This document shows, in pieces, positions 1 through 9,527 of a stretch of DNA of 64,000 nt; position 1 is the first letter of the stretch, and every line of letters starts with the position of its first letter. The stretch is taken from assembly GCA_902524215.1 (NCBI GenBank), contig CABZCK010000004.1:1-64000 (forward strand), read 5' to 3'. A program made the translations under genes and the position numbers. This stretch comes from an uncultured SAR116 cluster alpha proteobacterium (lineage in GTDB: Bacteria; Pseudomonadota; Alphaproteobacteria; Puniceispirillales; Marisalimonadaceae). The notes beneath the pieces were generated by a model that saw only the letters and a program-made list of their open reading frames with translations, did no database searches and was not told where the DNA came from.

Positions 1-798
1 TCTAAATTAAATTTTGTAAAAAATAATTTTGTTGATAAGACAAATTTTGGTTTTAAATTTTTTATATTTGTATCTTTAACTATATTTTTAGTTTTTTTAA
101 AATTTTTTTTAAAACCAATTACAAAAAGTAAAAGTCAAAAAATAATCCAAATTTTTCATAAATTACTTTTGTGGCTTTTAAGTATAAATGTCGAGGTAAT
201 AGGCCAAAGAAATTTAAATAATCTTCCAATACTTTATGTGTCAAATCATATTTCATATTTAGATATTCCTATCTTAGGTTCCATCATAAATGGTAGATTT
301 ATTGCAAAAAGTGAGATTGCTAACTGGCCAATTATGGGTTACTTATCTAAAGTAGGTAATACAATATTTATTAATAGAAATTTAAGTTTTCTAAAAATAA
401 ATAAATCAATAATTTTGGACTATATTTCTAGGGGCGATAATATTATTTTATTCCCTGAGGGGACTACATCTGATGGAATAAGAGTTCTTAGTTTCAAGTC
501 GAGTTTGCTGACTTCTTTGGAACAAAAAAATATTTTAATTCAGCCAATTGTCATAAATTATAAAAGTATTAATGGAATGCCTTTAAACAGATGGTTAAAG
601 CCTATTATTGCTTGGTATGGTGATATGGATTTAAAACCACACTTAATTAATACATTAAAATTATTTTCAATAAATGTTAAAATAACATTTTTGCAACCTC
701 TTAATGGAAAAGATTTTACAAATAGAAAAGATATGACATCTAGTTTACATCGTGCTATGGATAAAATTTATTCAAATGAATTAAATAATACTTTGTGA
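1..798 (+). CDS. plsC: 1-acyl-sn-glycerol-3-phosphate acyltransferase (PlsC), 5' truncated by the window edge
   Basis: NHISYLD (NHX4D-like) and FPEGTTSDG acyltransferase motifs. The frame stays open upstream of the listed TTG start to base 1, with a hydrophobic N-terminal segment, so the gene starts outside the window. Confidence 0.88.
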   Translation, partial: SKLNFVKNNFVDKTNFGFKFFIFVSLTIFLVFLKFFLKPITKSKSQKIIQIFHKLLLWLLSINVEVIGQRNLNNLPILYVSNHISYLDIPILGSIINGRFIAKSEIANWPIMGYLSKVGNTIFINRNLSFLKINKSIILDYISRGDNIILFPEGTTSDGIRVLSFKSSLLTSLEQKNILIQPIVINYKSINGMPLNRWLKPIIAWYGDMDLKPHLINTLKLFSINVKITFLQPLNGKDFTNRKDMTSSLHRAMDKIYSNELNNTL

Positions 799-812
799 GA
801 TTAATTAATATT

Positions 813-2168
813 ATGAAAAAATTATTTATTAAAACATATGGTTGTCAAATGAATTTTTATGACAGTGATCATATGTCTAATTTGTTAAAAGATCATGGTT
901 ATAAAACATCTGAGCAGATAGAGCAAGCTGATTTAGTAATATTGAACACATGCCATATTAGAGATAAGGCAGCTGAGAAAATGTATTCTGATTTAGGAAG
1001 AATAAAGAAAATTTATGAAAGCAATAATTTAACAAAACCAATTATTGCTGTCGCCGGTTGTGTTGCGCAAGCTGAGGGAAAAGAGATTACTAAAAGATCA
1101 CCGTGGGTGGATTTAGTTGTTGGTCCGCAAGCCTATACTGATCTTCCTAAATTACTTAAAAAGATAAATAACTATCCCAAGAAAAGAGAAATTAATCTTA
1201 AATTTCCTGAAATTCCAAAATTCGATTTTCTAAATTTTGACAAAAAAGTAAGTAAAGTTTCAGATTATGTAACAATACAAGAAGGTTGTGATAAGTTTTG
1301 CTCTTTTTGTGTTGTTCCGTACACAAGAGGTCCAGAATATTCCAGATCAAGAAAATCTATTCTGGAAGAGATTAAAATAATGGCTCAAAATGGCGTAAAA
1401 GAAATTATATTACTTGGTCAGAATGTAAATGCTTGGAAAGATGATTCAAATGAAAGTAAAACATATAATTTAGGGTCTTTAATAGAAGATATTGCAAAAA
1501 TCGATGACATTCTATCTATACGTTATACAACGTCACATCCTCTTGATATGGATTTAGACTTAATTAAAGCACATAAAAACATTAAAAAATTAATGCCTTA
1601 TTTACATTTGCCAATTCAATCAGGCTCGGACAATATTTTAAAAAAAATGAATAGAAAGCATACTTCTAATGAATATTTAAAAATAATTGAATTAGTTAGA
1701 AAATACTGTGAAAACATTGCAATCTCCTCAGATTTTATAGTAGGTCATCCTGGTGAAACTCATGAAGATCATAAAAAAACACTAGACATTATAAATGAAG
1801 TTGAGTTTGCAAGTTCATATTCTTTCATGTACTCCTCAAGACCTGGAACAAAATCTTCAGAACTTGATGAAATAGTAGATGAAAATGAAAAAAAAATTAG
1901 ACTTCTCGAAATACAAAATAGTCTTAACCGTCATCAATTAATTTTTAATAAAAACATGGAGAATTTAGATTTTCCTATTCTAATAACAAATAAAAACAAA
2001 AATAATCAATTTTTGGGAAGATCTCCCTATAATCAAACTGTATATGTTAATGAAGAAAATTTACCAGTTAAAAAATCTTCTGAAAAAATAATTGGTTCAA
2101 TGTTAAATGTTAAAATCATAAAATCGAATCAAAATAGTTTATTAGGTAATTTTACAAATAATGTTTAA
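813..2168 (+). CDS. miaB: tRNA-2-methylthio-N6-dimethylallyladenosine synthase MiaB
   Basis: KTYGCQMN start, radical SAM CxxxCxxC (CDKFCSFC), YLHLPIQSGSD. ATG at 813 is preferred over the ORF-track start at 795. Confidence 0.95.
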   Translation: MKKLFIKTYGCQMNFYDSDHMSNLLKDHGYKTSEQIEQADLVILNTCHIRDKAAEKMYSDLGRIKKIYESNNLTKPIIAVAGCVAQAEGKEITKRSPWVDLVVGPQAYTDLPKLLKKINNYPKKREINLKFPEIPKFDFLNFDKKVSKVSDYVTIQEGCDKFCSFCVVPYTRGPEYSRSRKSILEEIKIMAQNGVKEIILLGQNVNAWKDDSNESKTYNLGSLIEDIAKIDDILSIRYTTSHPLDMDLDLIKAHKNIKKLMPYLHLPIQSGSDNILKKMNRKHTSNEYLKIIELVRKYCENIAISSDFIVGHPGETHEDHKKTLDIINEVEFASSYSFMYSSRPGTKSSELDEIVDENEKKIRLLEIQNSLNRHQLIFNKNMENLDFPILITNKNKNNQFLGRSPYNQTVYVNEENLPVKKSSEKIIGSMLNVKIIKSNQNSLLGNFTNNV

Positions 2169-3156
2169 AACAAGGGATAGAGATAATAAATCATTAGATC
2201 ATAAAAAAAACTCACAAGTCGAATTAATTTTTAACTCTAATGATCACTTGAAAATATTGTTAGGTGAAAATTCGAAAAATATAGATAAGCTTAATCAGAT
2301 TTTAGACGTGGAAATAAGTTTTTTTGGGAATAAATTACTAATTTTCGGTGAGAAGCAAAATGTAGAATTAGCTGAAAATTTGATAAATAAAGTATATGAT
2401 ATCATACTATTGAATAAAAATAACAATCACAGCATAGATTTTTCAATTTTTGAATCTGAGTACAAAATGTTAAAAAACCAAAATTCTGTCGATACTCCCT
2501 CAAAAATATTAAATTCTATCGATACATGGAAAAAAACTATTTATCCAAAAAGTGATGGGCAAAAAAGATATATACAAGCTATCAATGAATATGATGTAAT
2601 ATTTGGTCTTGGCCCAGCTGGAACTGGCAAGTCTTACTTAGCGGTTGCTAAGGCTGTGCAATTTTTAAAAAAAGGTGATATCGACAAAATAATTCTATCT
2701 AGACCAGCTGTAGAAGCTGGAGAGAATTTAGGTTTTTTACCTGGTGATATGAAAGATAAAGTTGATCCATATCTGAGGCCAATATATGACGCTTTATATG
2801 AAATGATTCCTTTTGAGCTAGTTGAAAAAAAAATACAAGAAGGGATAATTGAAATTGCTCCAGTTGCTTTTATGAGAGGTAGAACTTTTAAAAATTCATT
2901 TATAATTATTGATGAAGCTCAAAATACATCATCTATTCAGATGAAGATGATACTAACTCGTTTAGGTCATGGATCAAAAATGATTATTAATGGAGACTTA
3001 ACTCAGATTGATATAAAATATTTAAACGATTCAGGATTAAGAACAGCTAAAACGAAACTTACTAACTTAAAAACAATTAAATTTGCAAATTTAAATAAAA
3101 AAGATGTTGTGCGGCATAAAATAGTTTCGGAAATTATAAGTGCTTATGAAAAGTGA
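2161..3156 (+). CDS. phoH: PhoH family ATPase
   Basis: Walker A GPAGTGKSYLAVAKAV, LSRPAVEAGE, IIIDEAQN; located between miaB and ybeY. Confidence 0.95.
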   Translation: MFKTRDRDNKSLDHKKNSQVELIFNSNDHLKILLGENSKNIDKLNQILDVEISFFGNKLLIFGEKQNVELAENLINKVYDIILLNKNNNHSIDFSIFESEYKMLKNQNSVDTPSKILNSIDTWKKTIYPKSDGQKRYIQAINEYDVIFGLGPAGTGKSYLAVAKAVQFLKKGDIDKIILSRPAVEAGENLGFLPGDMKDKVDPYLRPIYDALYEMIPFELVEKKIQEGIIEIAPVAFMRGRTFKNSFIIIDEAQNTSSIQMKMILTRLGHGSKMIINGDLTQIDIKYLNDSGLRTAKTKLTNLKTIKFANLNKKDVVRHKIVSEIISAYEK

Positions 3157-3709
3157 TAATTTTTTGTCAAGCAAAAGAATGCGATCAGAAAAGGTAAGTT
3201 TGTATAAAAACAAAAAATTTACTTTGGAATTTAAATTTAAACATTTAGATTTTTATAATGAAATTTATTATTTACGAAAAATAAAGAAATTTGATTTGAT
3301 TTTGTCAAATGTTAATAAATACATAAGTTCATTTTTAAAAAAAAATATTTTAAGTTTTTCTATTTTACTTACTAATGATGAGGAAATTAAACATATCAAC
3401 CTAAAATATAGAAACTTAAATAAGCCTACAAATGTATTGTCTTTTAAGTCCATAATTGATGAGAATAATTATTTTAAAAATACTGAGAAAGAAATTCATT
3501 TAGGTGAAATAATTATATCCATGGAAAGAATTTTTAGTGAATCAAAGACAAATAATATTTTATTTACAGACCACTTTATACATATTTTTTTACACGCAAT
3601 TTTACATATCTTAGGTTATGATCATGAAATAGATAGTGATAGAGAAAAGATGGAAAACATCGAAATTTTAATATTAAACGATTTAGGGATTAAAAATCCA
3701 TATGCTTAA
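3140..3709 (+). CDS. ybeY: rRNA maturation endoribonuclease YbeY
   Basis: HAILHILGYDH metal-binding motif, NVLSF; between phoH and corC. Confidence 0.93.
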   Translation: MLMKSDNFLSSKRMRSEKVSLYKNKKFTLEFKFKHLDFYNEIYYLRKIKKFDLILSNVNKYISSFLKKNILSFSILLTNDEEIKHINLKYRNLNKPTNVLSFKSIIDENNYFKNTEKEIHLGEIIISMERIFSESKTNNILFTDHFIHIFLHAILHILGYDHEIDSDREKMENIEILILNDLGIKNPYA

Positions 3710-4562
3710 ATTTCTTAATTTTTTAAATTTAACTTTTAAAGAAAAAAAAAATGTGCAGTCTTTTCATTCAAATGACGATCTTGAACAATTCGTATCACGA
3801 AGAATTAATTCAAAACTTGAGGTAAATAAAACACAAAAACATGAAAATGAATTATTAAAAAATTTAGCCGGACTTAGAGGAATAACAGCTATAGATGTGA
3901 TGGTTCCTAGGGTTGATATAGTAACTGTATCGATGTCAGACAATTTTAATAATATCATTAATCAGTTAACAAAGGCTAATCATAGCAGAGTACCAGTTAC
4001 TGGACAAACAAAAGATGACATAGTTGGCATCATTCATATAAAAGATGTTTTAGCAAATATTAATTCGAAGAAAAAAAAACCCATAAAACATCTTCTCAAA
4101 GATCCAATTTTTATAGCTCCATCAATTAGCTTGTTAGATTTGTTGCATGAGATGAGACTCAAAAAGAGACATATGGCATTAGTCGTAGATGAATATGGCG
4201 GTATTGATGGATTGGTAACCATTGAAGATTTAGTTGAAGAACTTGTTGGAGAAATTGAAGATGAACACGATGAAACTTCTGAAATTAAAATAGAAAAGTT
4301 AAATGCAAATACAATCATTGTAGAGGCAAGAGCAACACTTGATTTTCTTAAAGAAAAACTAAATTTACAATTATCTAAATTTAAAAATGAAGAATTTGAA
4401 ACATTGGGAGGATATTTAATAAGTCTATCAGGTAGAGTACCAATAAAAGGTGAGGTCATTAGAGATATAGATAACAAAATAGAATTTGAAATACTAAACT
4501 CAGATAAAAGAAAAATAATTAAGGTTAAAATTAAAGGCTTAAAAATATTAAATGAGAGTTAA
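3702..4562 (+). CDS. corC: CorC/HlyC-type CBS-domain protein
   Basis: Two CBS-like segments (MVPRVDIV; HMALVVDEYGGIDGLVTIEDLVEELVGEIEDEHD) and a CorC_HlyC C-terminus. Confidence 0.92.
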   Translation: MLKFLNFLNLTFKEKKNVQSFHSNDDLEQFVSRRINSKLEVNKTQKHENELLKNLAGLRGITAIDVMVPRVDIVTVSMSDNFNNIINQLTKANHSRVPVTGQTKDDIVGIIHIKDVLANINSKKKKPIKHLLKDPIFIAPSISLLDLLHEMRLKKRHMALVVDEYGGIDGLVTIEDLVEELVGEIEDEHDETSEIKIEKLNANTIIVEARATLDFLKEKLNLQLSKFKNEEFETLGGYLISLSGRVPIKGEVIRDIDNKIEFEILNSDKRKIIKVKIKGLKILNES

Positions 4563-6069
4563 TCAATTGTTAATACAGATTCCTACTTACTTTTTACTAG
4601 GAAGTTTAGCAACTTTTTTTTTAGAACCTTATAAAGTTTATCCTCTAATATTTTGTTTTTCATTCGCGATATTCGGAATTTGTAAAAATAATAAATTAAC
4701 AGAAGTATTCATCCTAGCATTTTCATTTGCTTTTGGTTGGTTTTGCCTCGGCTTATATTGGATTTCAAATGCATTTTTAGTTAAATCAGATTTTTATATT
4801 TTTTTGATGCCTATTGCCATAACATTACTTCCATTATTTTTGTCGTTAATTTGGGGGTTAGCTTTTATTACTGCAAAACTAATTTCATCAAAAATTGGAG
4901 AAATTCATATTAATACTATTATATTTTTGTCAATTTTTGAATATTTAAGAGGTGAATTGTTTAAATTCCCATGGTTAATGCCAGGATATTTTTTTTCATC
5001 TGAAGAGGTTTTAATACAAGGATATTCTTTTATTGGTTCCTATTCTATGAATATTGTATTTTTTTTTATTACCATATTTCCAATATTAATTATTAGATAT
5101 AAAAAACTATCAATAATGCCAATATTCCTATTATTAACTCCAACTATATTATTGTTTATAAAATCCTTTGATAGATATATTAACAAAACCACTTCTGTTT
5201 TTAATGAATCTCATTTAATAAATGTTATTCAACCAAATATAAAGCAAGAAATTAAATGGAAAAAATCGTTGAAATCTGATCATCATCAAAAATTAACTGA
5301 TTTATCTAAATTAAAAAATAATGATAATAATCTACTTTCAATATTAAATATTTGGCCTGAAACAGCTTTTTTGGGAATATATCCAAGAGATAAAAAATTG
5401 CTACAAGATTTATCTCAAAAATTATTAAACCCAAAAAAAAATGAATTTTTATTTACTGGTTTAATATCCAAACATAAACATGATTATTTTAATTCTGCTT
5501 TACTAATAAATTCAAAAGCGCAAATAAAAAATATTTATAATAAAAATATTCTCGTTCCTTTTGGTGAATTTATACCATTCAGGAATATATTACCAAGGTT
5601 TAACTTTTTTGAAAATAAAATTGATTTCTCAAAAGGTTATAAGATAAATGCTATCACAATTAACAACTATTACAATTTCGTTCCTTTGATATGTTATGAA
5701 ATTTTATTTAGCGACCTAATTTTTAAGTCTTTAGATCAAAAAACATCTGTTATTATTAATATAACAAACGATGCCTGGTTTGGAAACTCTATTGGTCCGA
5801 TACAACATTTTCAGTTTGCTAAAATAAGAGCAGTAGAATTTGGGATTCCCGTAGTTAGGGTTGCAAATACAGGTTATACTGGTTTAATAAATCCTTATGG
5901 ACAAGTTTTAAAAAAACTAAATTTAAATGAGGAGGGGACTTTATCTTTTAAATTGATAAAAAATTCAAATGAGACTATATTTAGAAAATATGGTGATTTC
6001 ATATTTGTAATTATAATGTTATTAACTTTTTTAGTTAATGTATTATTCAAAAAAATTTTCTTAAAATAG
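4552..6069 (+). CDS. lnt: Apolipoprotein N-acyltransferase
   Basis: Multi-TM N-terminus, nitrilase domain ([35 protein letters not shown]); located after corC. Confidence 0.93.
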   Translation: MRVNQLLIQIPTYFLLGSLATFFLEPYKVYPLIFCFSFAIFGICKNNKLTEVFILAFSFAFGWFCLGLYWISNAFLVKSDFYIFLMPIAITLLPLFLSLIWGLAFITAKLISSKIGEIHINTIIFLSIFEYLRGELFKFPWLMPGYFFSSEEVLIQGYSFIGSYSMNIVFFFITIFPILIIRYKKLSIMPIFLLLTPTILLFIKSFDRYINKTTSVFNESHLINVIQPNIKQEIKWKKSLKSDHHQKLTDLSKLKNNDNNLLSILNIWPETAFLGIYPRDKKLLQDLSQKLLNPKKNEFLFTGLISKHKHDYFNSALLINSKAQIKNIYNKNILVPFGEFIPFRNILPRFNFFENKIDFSKGYKINAITINNYYNFVPLICYEILFSDLIFKSLDQKTSVIINITNDAWFGNSIGPIQHFQFAKIRAVEFGIPVVRVANTGYTGLINPYGQVLKKLNLNEEGTLSFKLIKNSNETIFRKYGDFIFVIIMLLTFLVNVLFKKIFLK

Positions 6070-6077
6070 GAGTGTTA

Positions 6078-7250
6078 ATGAGAAGCTATTTATTCACATC
6101 TGAATCAGTTTCAGAAGGTCATCCAGACAAAATTAGTGATCTTATTTCAGATACAGTAGTTGACTTAATGATTGGCAAAGATCCTTACAGCAGAGTGGCA
6201 TGTGAAACGCTTGTAACAACTAATAAAGTCGTTATTGCCGGAGAGTATAGATTAGATTCAGATAGAACAAATTTATTTAAAGAGATTGAAGAAAAGATAA
6301 GATTATCAATAAAAAAAATAGGATATGAACAATCTGGGTTTCATTGGGAAAAACTTAAAATCGAAAATTATCTTCATAATCAATCAAGCGATATTGCAAT
6401 TGGTGTTGATCAAAGTGAAAATAAAGAAGAAGGTGCAGGGGATCAAGGCTTAATGTTCGGATATGCTGTTGATGAAACTGAGAGTTATATGCCAGCTCCA
6501 ATATATTATTCGCACTTAATCTTAAAGGAAATGTCTGATATGCGTCATTCTGGAAAAGCGGATTTCTTGGGACCAGACAGTAAATCTCAACTAACTATAG
6601 AATATGAAGGTAATAAACCAATTGGTGCAAAAAAAATAGTAGTTTCTACACAGCATGAAGAAGATTATAATCAAAAAGATTTAAAAGAATTTATTATTGG
6701 TATTATTAAAAAAGTTCTTCCGAAAGAATGGTCTTATAATAGCGATGATATCTTAGTTAATCCAACTGGCAGGTTTGTGATTGGAGGTCCAGATGGAGAC
6801 ACTGGACTAACAGGAAGAAAGATAATAGTTGATACTTATGGTGGATCAGCTCAACATGGGGGTGGTGCATTTTCAGGTAAAGATCCAACCAAAGTCGATC
6901 GATCTGCAGCATATATGACAAGATATTTGGCCAAAAATGTGGTTGCTTCTAAATTAGCTTCTAAATGTAGTATTCAAATAGCTTATGCAATAGGTGTATC
7001 TAAACCATTATCTTTCTATGTTAATACTTTTGGAACAGGAATAGTTGATGACCAATTCATAGAAGACTGTATAAAGAAAAATGTAGATTTATCACCTAGT
7101 GGTATTAGAAAAATGCTTAAATTAAATAATCCAATTTATGTCCCAACATCTTCATATGGTCATTTTGGACGAACACCAAATGAATTGTTAAAAGGATCGT
7201 TCACTTGGGAGAAAACAGATCTTGTTGAAATGTTGAAAAAGGAGTTATAA
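6078..7250 (+). CDS. metK: S-adenosylmethionine synthetase
   Basis: [47 protein letters not shown]. Confidence 0.97.
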   Translation: MRSYLFTSESVSEGHPDKISDLISDTVVDLMIGKDPYSRVACETLVTTNKVVIAGEYRLDSDRTNLFKEIEEKIRLSIKKIGYEQSGFHWEKLKIENYLHNQSSDIAIGVDQSENKEEGAGDQGLMFGYAVDETESYMPAPIYYSHLILKEMSDMRHSGKADFLGPDSKSQLTIEYEGNKPIGAKKIVVSTQHEEDYNQKDLKEFIIGIIKKVLPKEWSYNSDDILVNPTGRFVIGGPDGDTGLTGRKIIVDTYGGSAQHGGGAFSGKDPTKVDRSAAYMTRYLAKNVVASKLASKCSIQIAYAIGVSKPLSFYVNTFGTGIVDDQFIEDCIKKNVDLSPSGIRKMLKLNNPIYVPTSSYGHFGRTPNELLKGSFTWEKTDLVEMLKKEL

Positions 7251-7256
7251 AATCGA

Positions 7257-7928
7257 TTGTTCCAAAGAAATAAAAATTTATTTTATGGTCGTCGAAAAGG
7301 TAGGAGAATTTCTTTAACTAACTCAAAGATTTTTGAGCATTACAGTCATAAATTTTATTTACAAGAAGAGCAGATTCATAAAATTAAACTTAATGAACAC
7401 AGAAAAAATATCTTAGAAATAGGCTTTGGAAACGGTGACAATTTAGTGCATATGTCTTTAAACAAACCATATGATTTTTTTATTGGATGTGATGCTTACT
7501 ATAATGGATGTATTAAATTACTAAAGCAAATTGTAGATAAAAACATTAATAATGTCAAAATTTGGCCTGACGATATTAATTTAATTATGAAAAAGTTTAA
7601 AAGGAATTTTTTTGATTTAATTTTAATATTGCAACCTGATCCATGGCAGAAAAAAAAACATAGAAGAAGAAGATTGATACAACAAAAATTTCTTGATGAT
7701 ATTAGTCAGATTTTGAAAAACCAGGGTGAACTAATCATTTCAACAGATCACGAAGAAATGAAAAGTTGGGTATTAGAGCAATTCCATATAAGAGATGATT
7801 TTAAGTGGATGAAAAATGGATATCATTATAAAAACGCAAAACCAGAATGGATTATTGATACTAAGTATACAAATAAAGCATTGAAAAATAACAAAGTAGT
7901 AAATTGGTTTTTTTTTAAAAAAAATTAA
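7257..7928 (+). CDS. trmB: tRNA (guanine-N7-)-methyltransferase
   Basis: LEIGFGNGDNL SAM motif, LQPDPWQKKKHRRRR; adjacent to metK; TTG start. Confidence 0.92.
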   Translation: MFQRNKNLFYGRRKGRRISLTNSKIFEHYSHKFYLQEEQIHKIKLNEHRKNILEIGFGNGDNLVHMSLNKPYDFFIGCDAYYNGCIKLLKQIVDKNINNVKIWPDDINLIMKKFKRNFFDLILILQPDPWQKKKHRRRRLIQQKFLDDISQILKNQGELIISTDHEEMKSWVLEQFHIRDDFKWMKNGYHYKNAKPEWIIDTKYTNKALKNNKVVNWFFFKKN

Positions 7929-8006
7929 ATTTTTATTTCAAATTATACTCTTATAAGTTATTACTAGGAAAAATTAAGGTTAGAATATATGTAAGAGGTT
8001 TTTTAA

Positions 8007-9518
8007 ATGGAAAATATTCCAAGAATAGAACTTATCCAAGTAGCTGAAACTGTTGCTAGAGAAAAGTTAATTGATAAAGAAGATGTTATTCTAGCTATGG
8101 AAGATGCTATTCAAAAGGCTGCTAGATTTAAATATGGTCTAGAAAGAGATATTAGAGCTACTATAAATAGAAATAATGGAGCAATCTCTATTGAACAATA
8201 TACGCATGTGGTTGAAGTGGTAGAGGATGAAGCAACACAAATGTCTTTAGTAGAAGCTCTTAGAAGAGATGAATCATTGAAAATAGGTGACTACCATAAA
8301 ATGATATTACCTCCTTTTGATTTTGGAAGAATAGCTGCTCAAAGTGCAAAACAAGTTATTTCACAAAAAGTAAGAGATGCAGAGAGATTACGTCAATATA
8401 ATCAATTTAAAGATAGAGTTGGTGAGATAATATTAGGTACTGTAAAAAGGTTTGATAATTTTTCTGTTACACTTGACATTGGTAAAGCAGAAGGTGTGAT
8501 TAGAAAAGATGAAATGATCCCTAGAGAACAATTAAAGCCAGGTGACAGAGTTAGAACATATATACTTAATGTAAGTGAAGAAACACGTGGACCACAAATT
8601 TTTCTTTCACGATCATGCAATGAATTTTTAAGTTTATTATTTACTCAAGAAGTTCCTGAGATTTATGACGGGATAATTGAAGTTAAAAGTGTTGCTAGAG
8701 AACCTGGTAGCAGAGCTAAAATAAGTGTTTATTCAAAAGATAATACTATTGATCCGGTTGGAGCTTGTGTTGGAATGAGAGGATCAAGAGTTCAAGCAGT
8801 TGTGAATGAGTTACAAGGTGAAAAAATTGAAATTATACCTTGGTCAGATGATCCAGTTACTTTTGTGATTAATTCTTTAGCACCTGCTGTACCATCTAAA
8901 GTAATTATGGATGAAGAAGCCGGTAGAATGGAAGTAATAGTTCCTGATGATCAGTTATCACTTGCGATTGGAAGAAGAGGTCAAAACGTTAGACTAGCTT
9001 CTGATCTTAGTAAATGGTATATAGATGTAATTTCTGAGAGCGTTGACTCCGATAAAAGACAAGAAGAAATTAGTGAAAGGACAAAAATTTTTATTGAAGC
9101 TCTGGATGTTGATGACGTAATAGCTCATTTGATAGTCGCAGAAGGTTATACCTCAATTGAAGAGATTTCAAATTCATCCATAGATGAATTAAATAATATA
9201 GAAGGTTTTGATGAAGATTTGTCATTAGAGCTAAAAGAAAGAGCACAAAATTACGTTAAGCTTGAAAATGAAAATATAGAATTAAAACTTAAGTCAAGCG
9301 GAATCGAAAATAAATTATATGAATTTAAATATTTATCTAAATCTAATATTCTGACATTAGTTGAAAATAACATAAAAACTTTGGATGATCTTGCAAATTT
9401 AGATAGTGAAGAACTTTTTACATTACTAGGCGAAAAAGTATTTAATAATGAAAATGAAGCTGGAGAGGTCATAATGGAAGCTCGAAAGCATTGGTTTGAA
9501 GATGATAAAATTAAGTAA
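8007..9518 (+). CDS. nusA: Transcription termination/antitermination protein NusA
   Basis: N-terminal NusA domain, S1 segment (GTVKRFDNFSVTLDIGKAEGVI), KH (DPVGACVGMRGSRVQAVVNELQGEKIEII). Confidence 0.96.
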   Translation: MENIPRIELIQVAETVAREKLIDKEDVILAMEDAIQKAARFKYGLERDIRATINRNNGAISIEQYTHVVEVVEDEATQMSLVEALRRDESLKIGDYHKMILPPFDFGRIAAQSAKQVISQKVRDAERLRQYNQFKDRVGEIILGTVKRFDNFSVTLDIGKAEGVIRKDEMIPREQLKPGDRVRTYILNVSEETRGPQIFLSRSCNEFLSLLFTQEVPEIYDGIIEVKSVAREPGSRAKISVYSKDNTIDPVGACVGMRGSRVQAVVNELQGEKIEIIPWSDDPVTFVINSLAPAVPSKVIMDEEAGRMEVIVPDDQLSLAIGRRGQNVRLASDLSKWYIDVISESVDSDKRQEEISERTKIFIEALDVDDVIAHLIVAEGYTSIEEISNSSIDELNNIEGFDEDLSLELKERAQNYVKLENENIELKLKSSGIENKLYEFKYLSKSNILTLVENNIKTLDDLANLDSEELFTLLGEKVFNNENEAGEVIMEARKHWFEDDKIK

Positions 9519-9527
9519 AAAATTATA

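Noticed and set aside
4034-4477. 147-aa minus-strand ORF inside corC
   Set aside because: Antisense shadow of a well-supported CBS-domain protein with no recognisable motifs.
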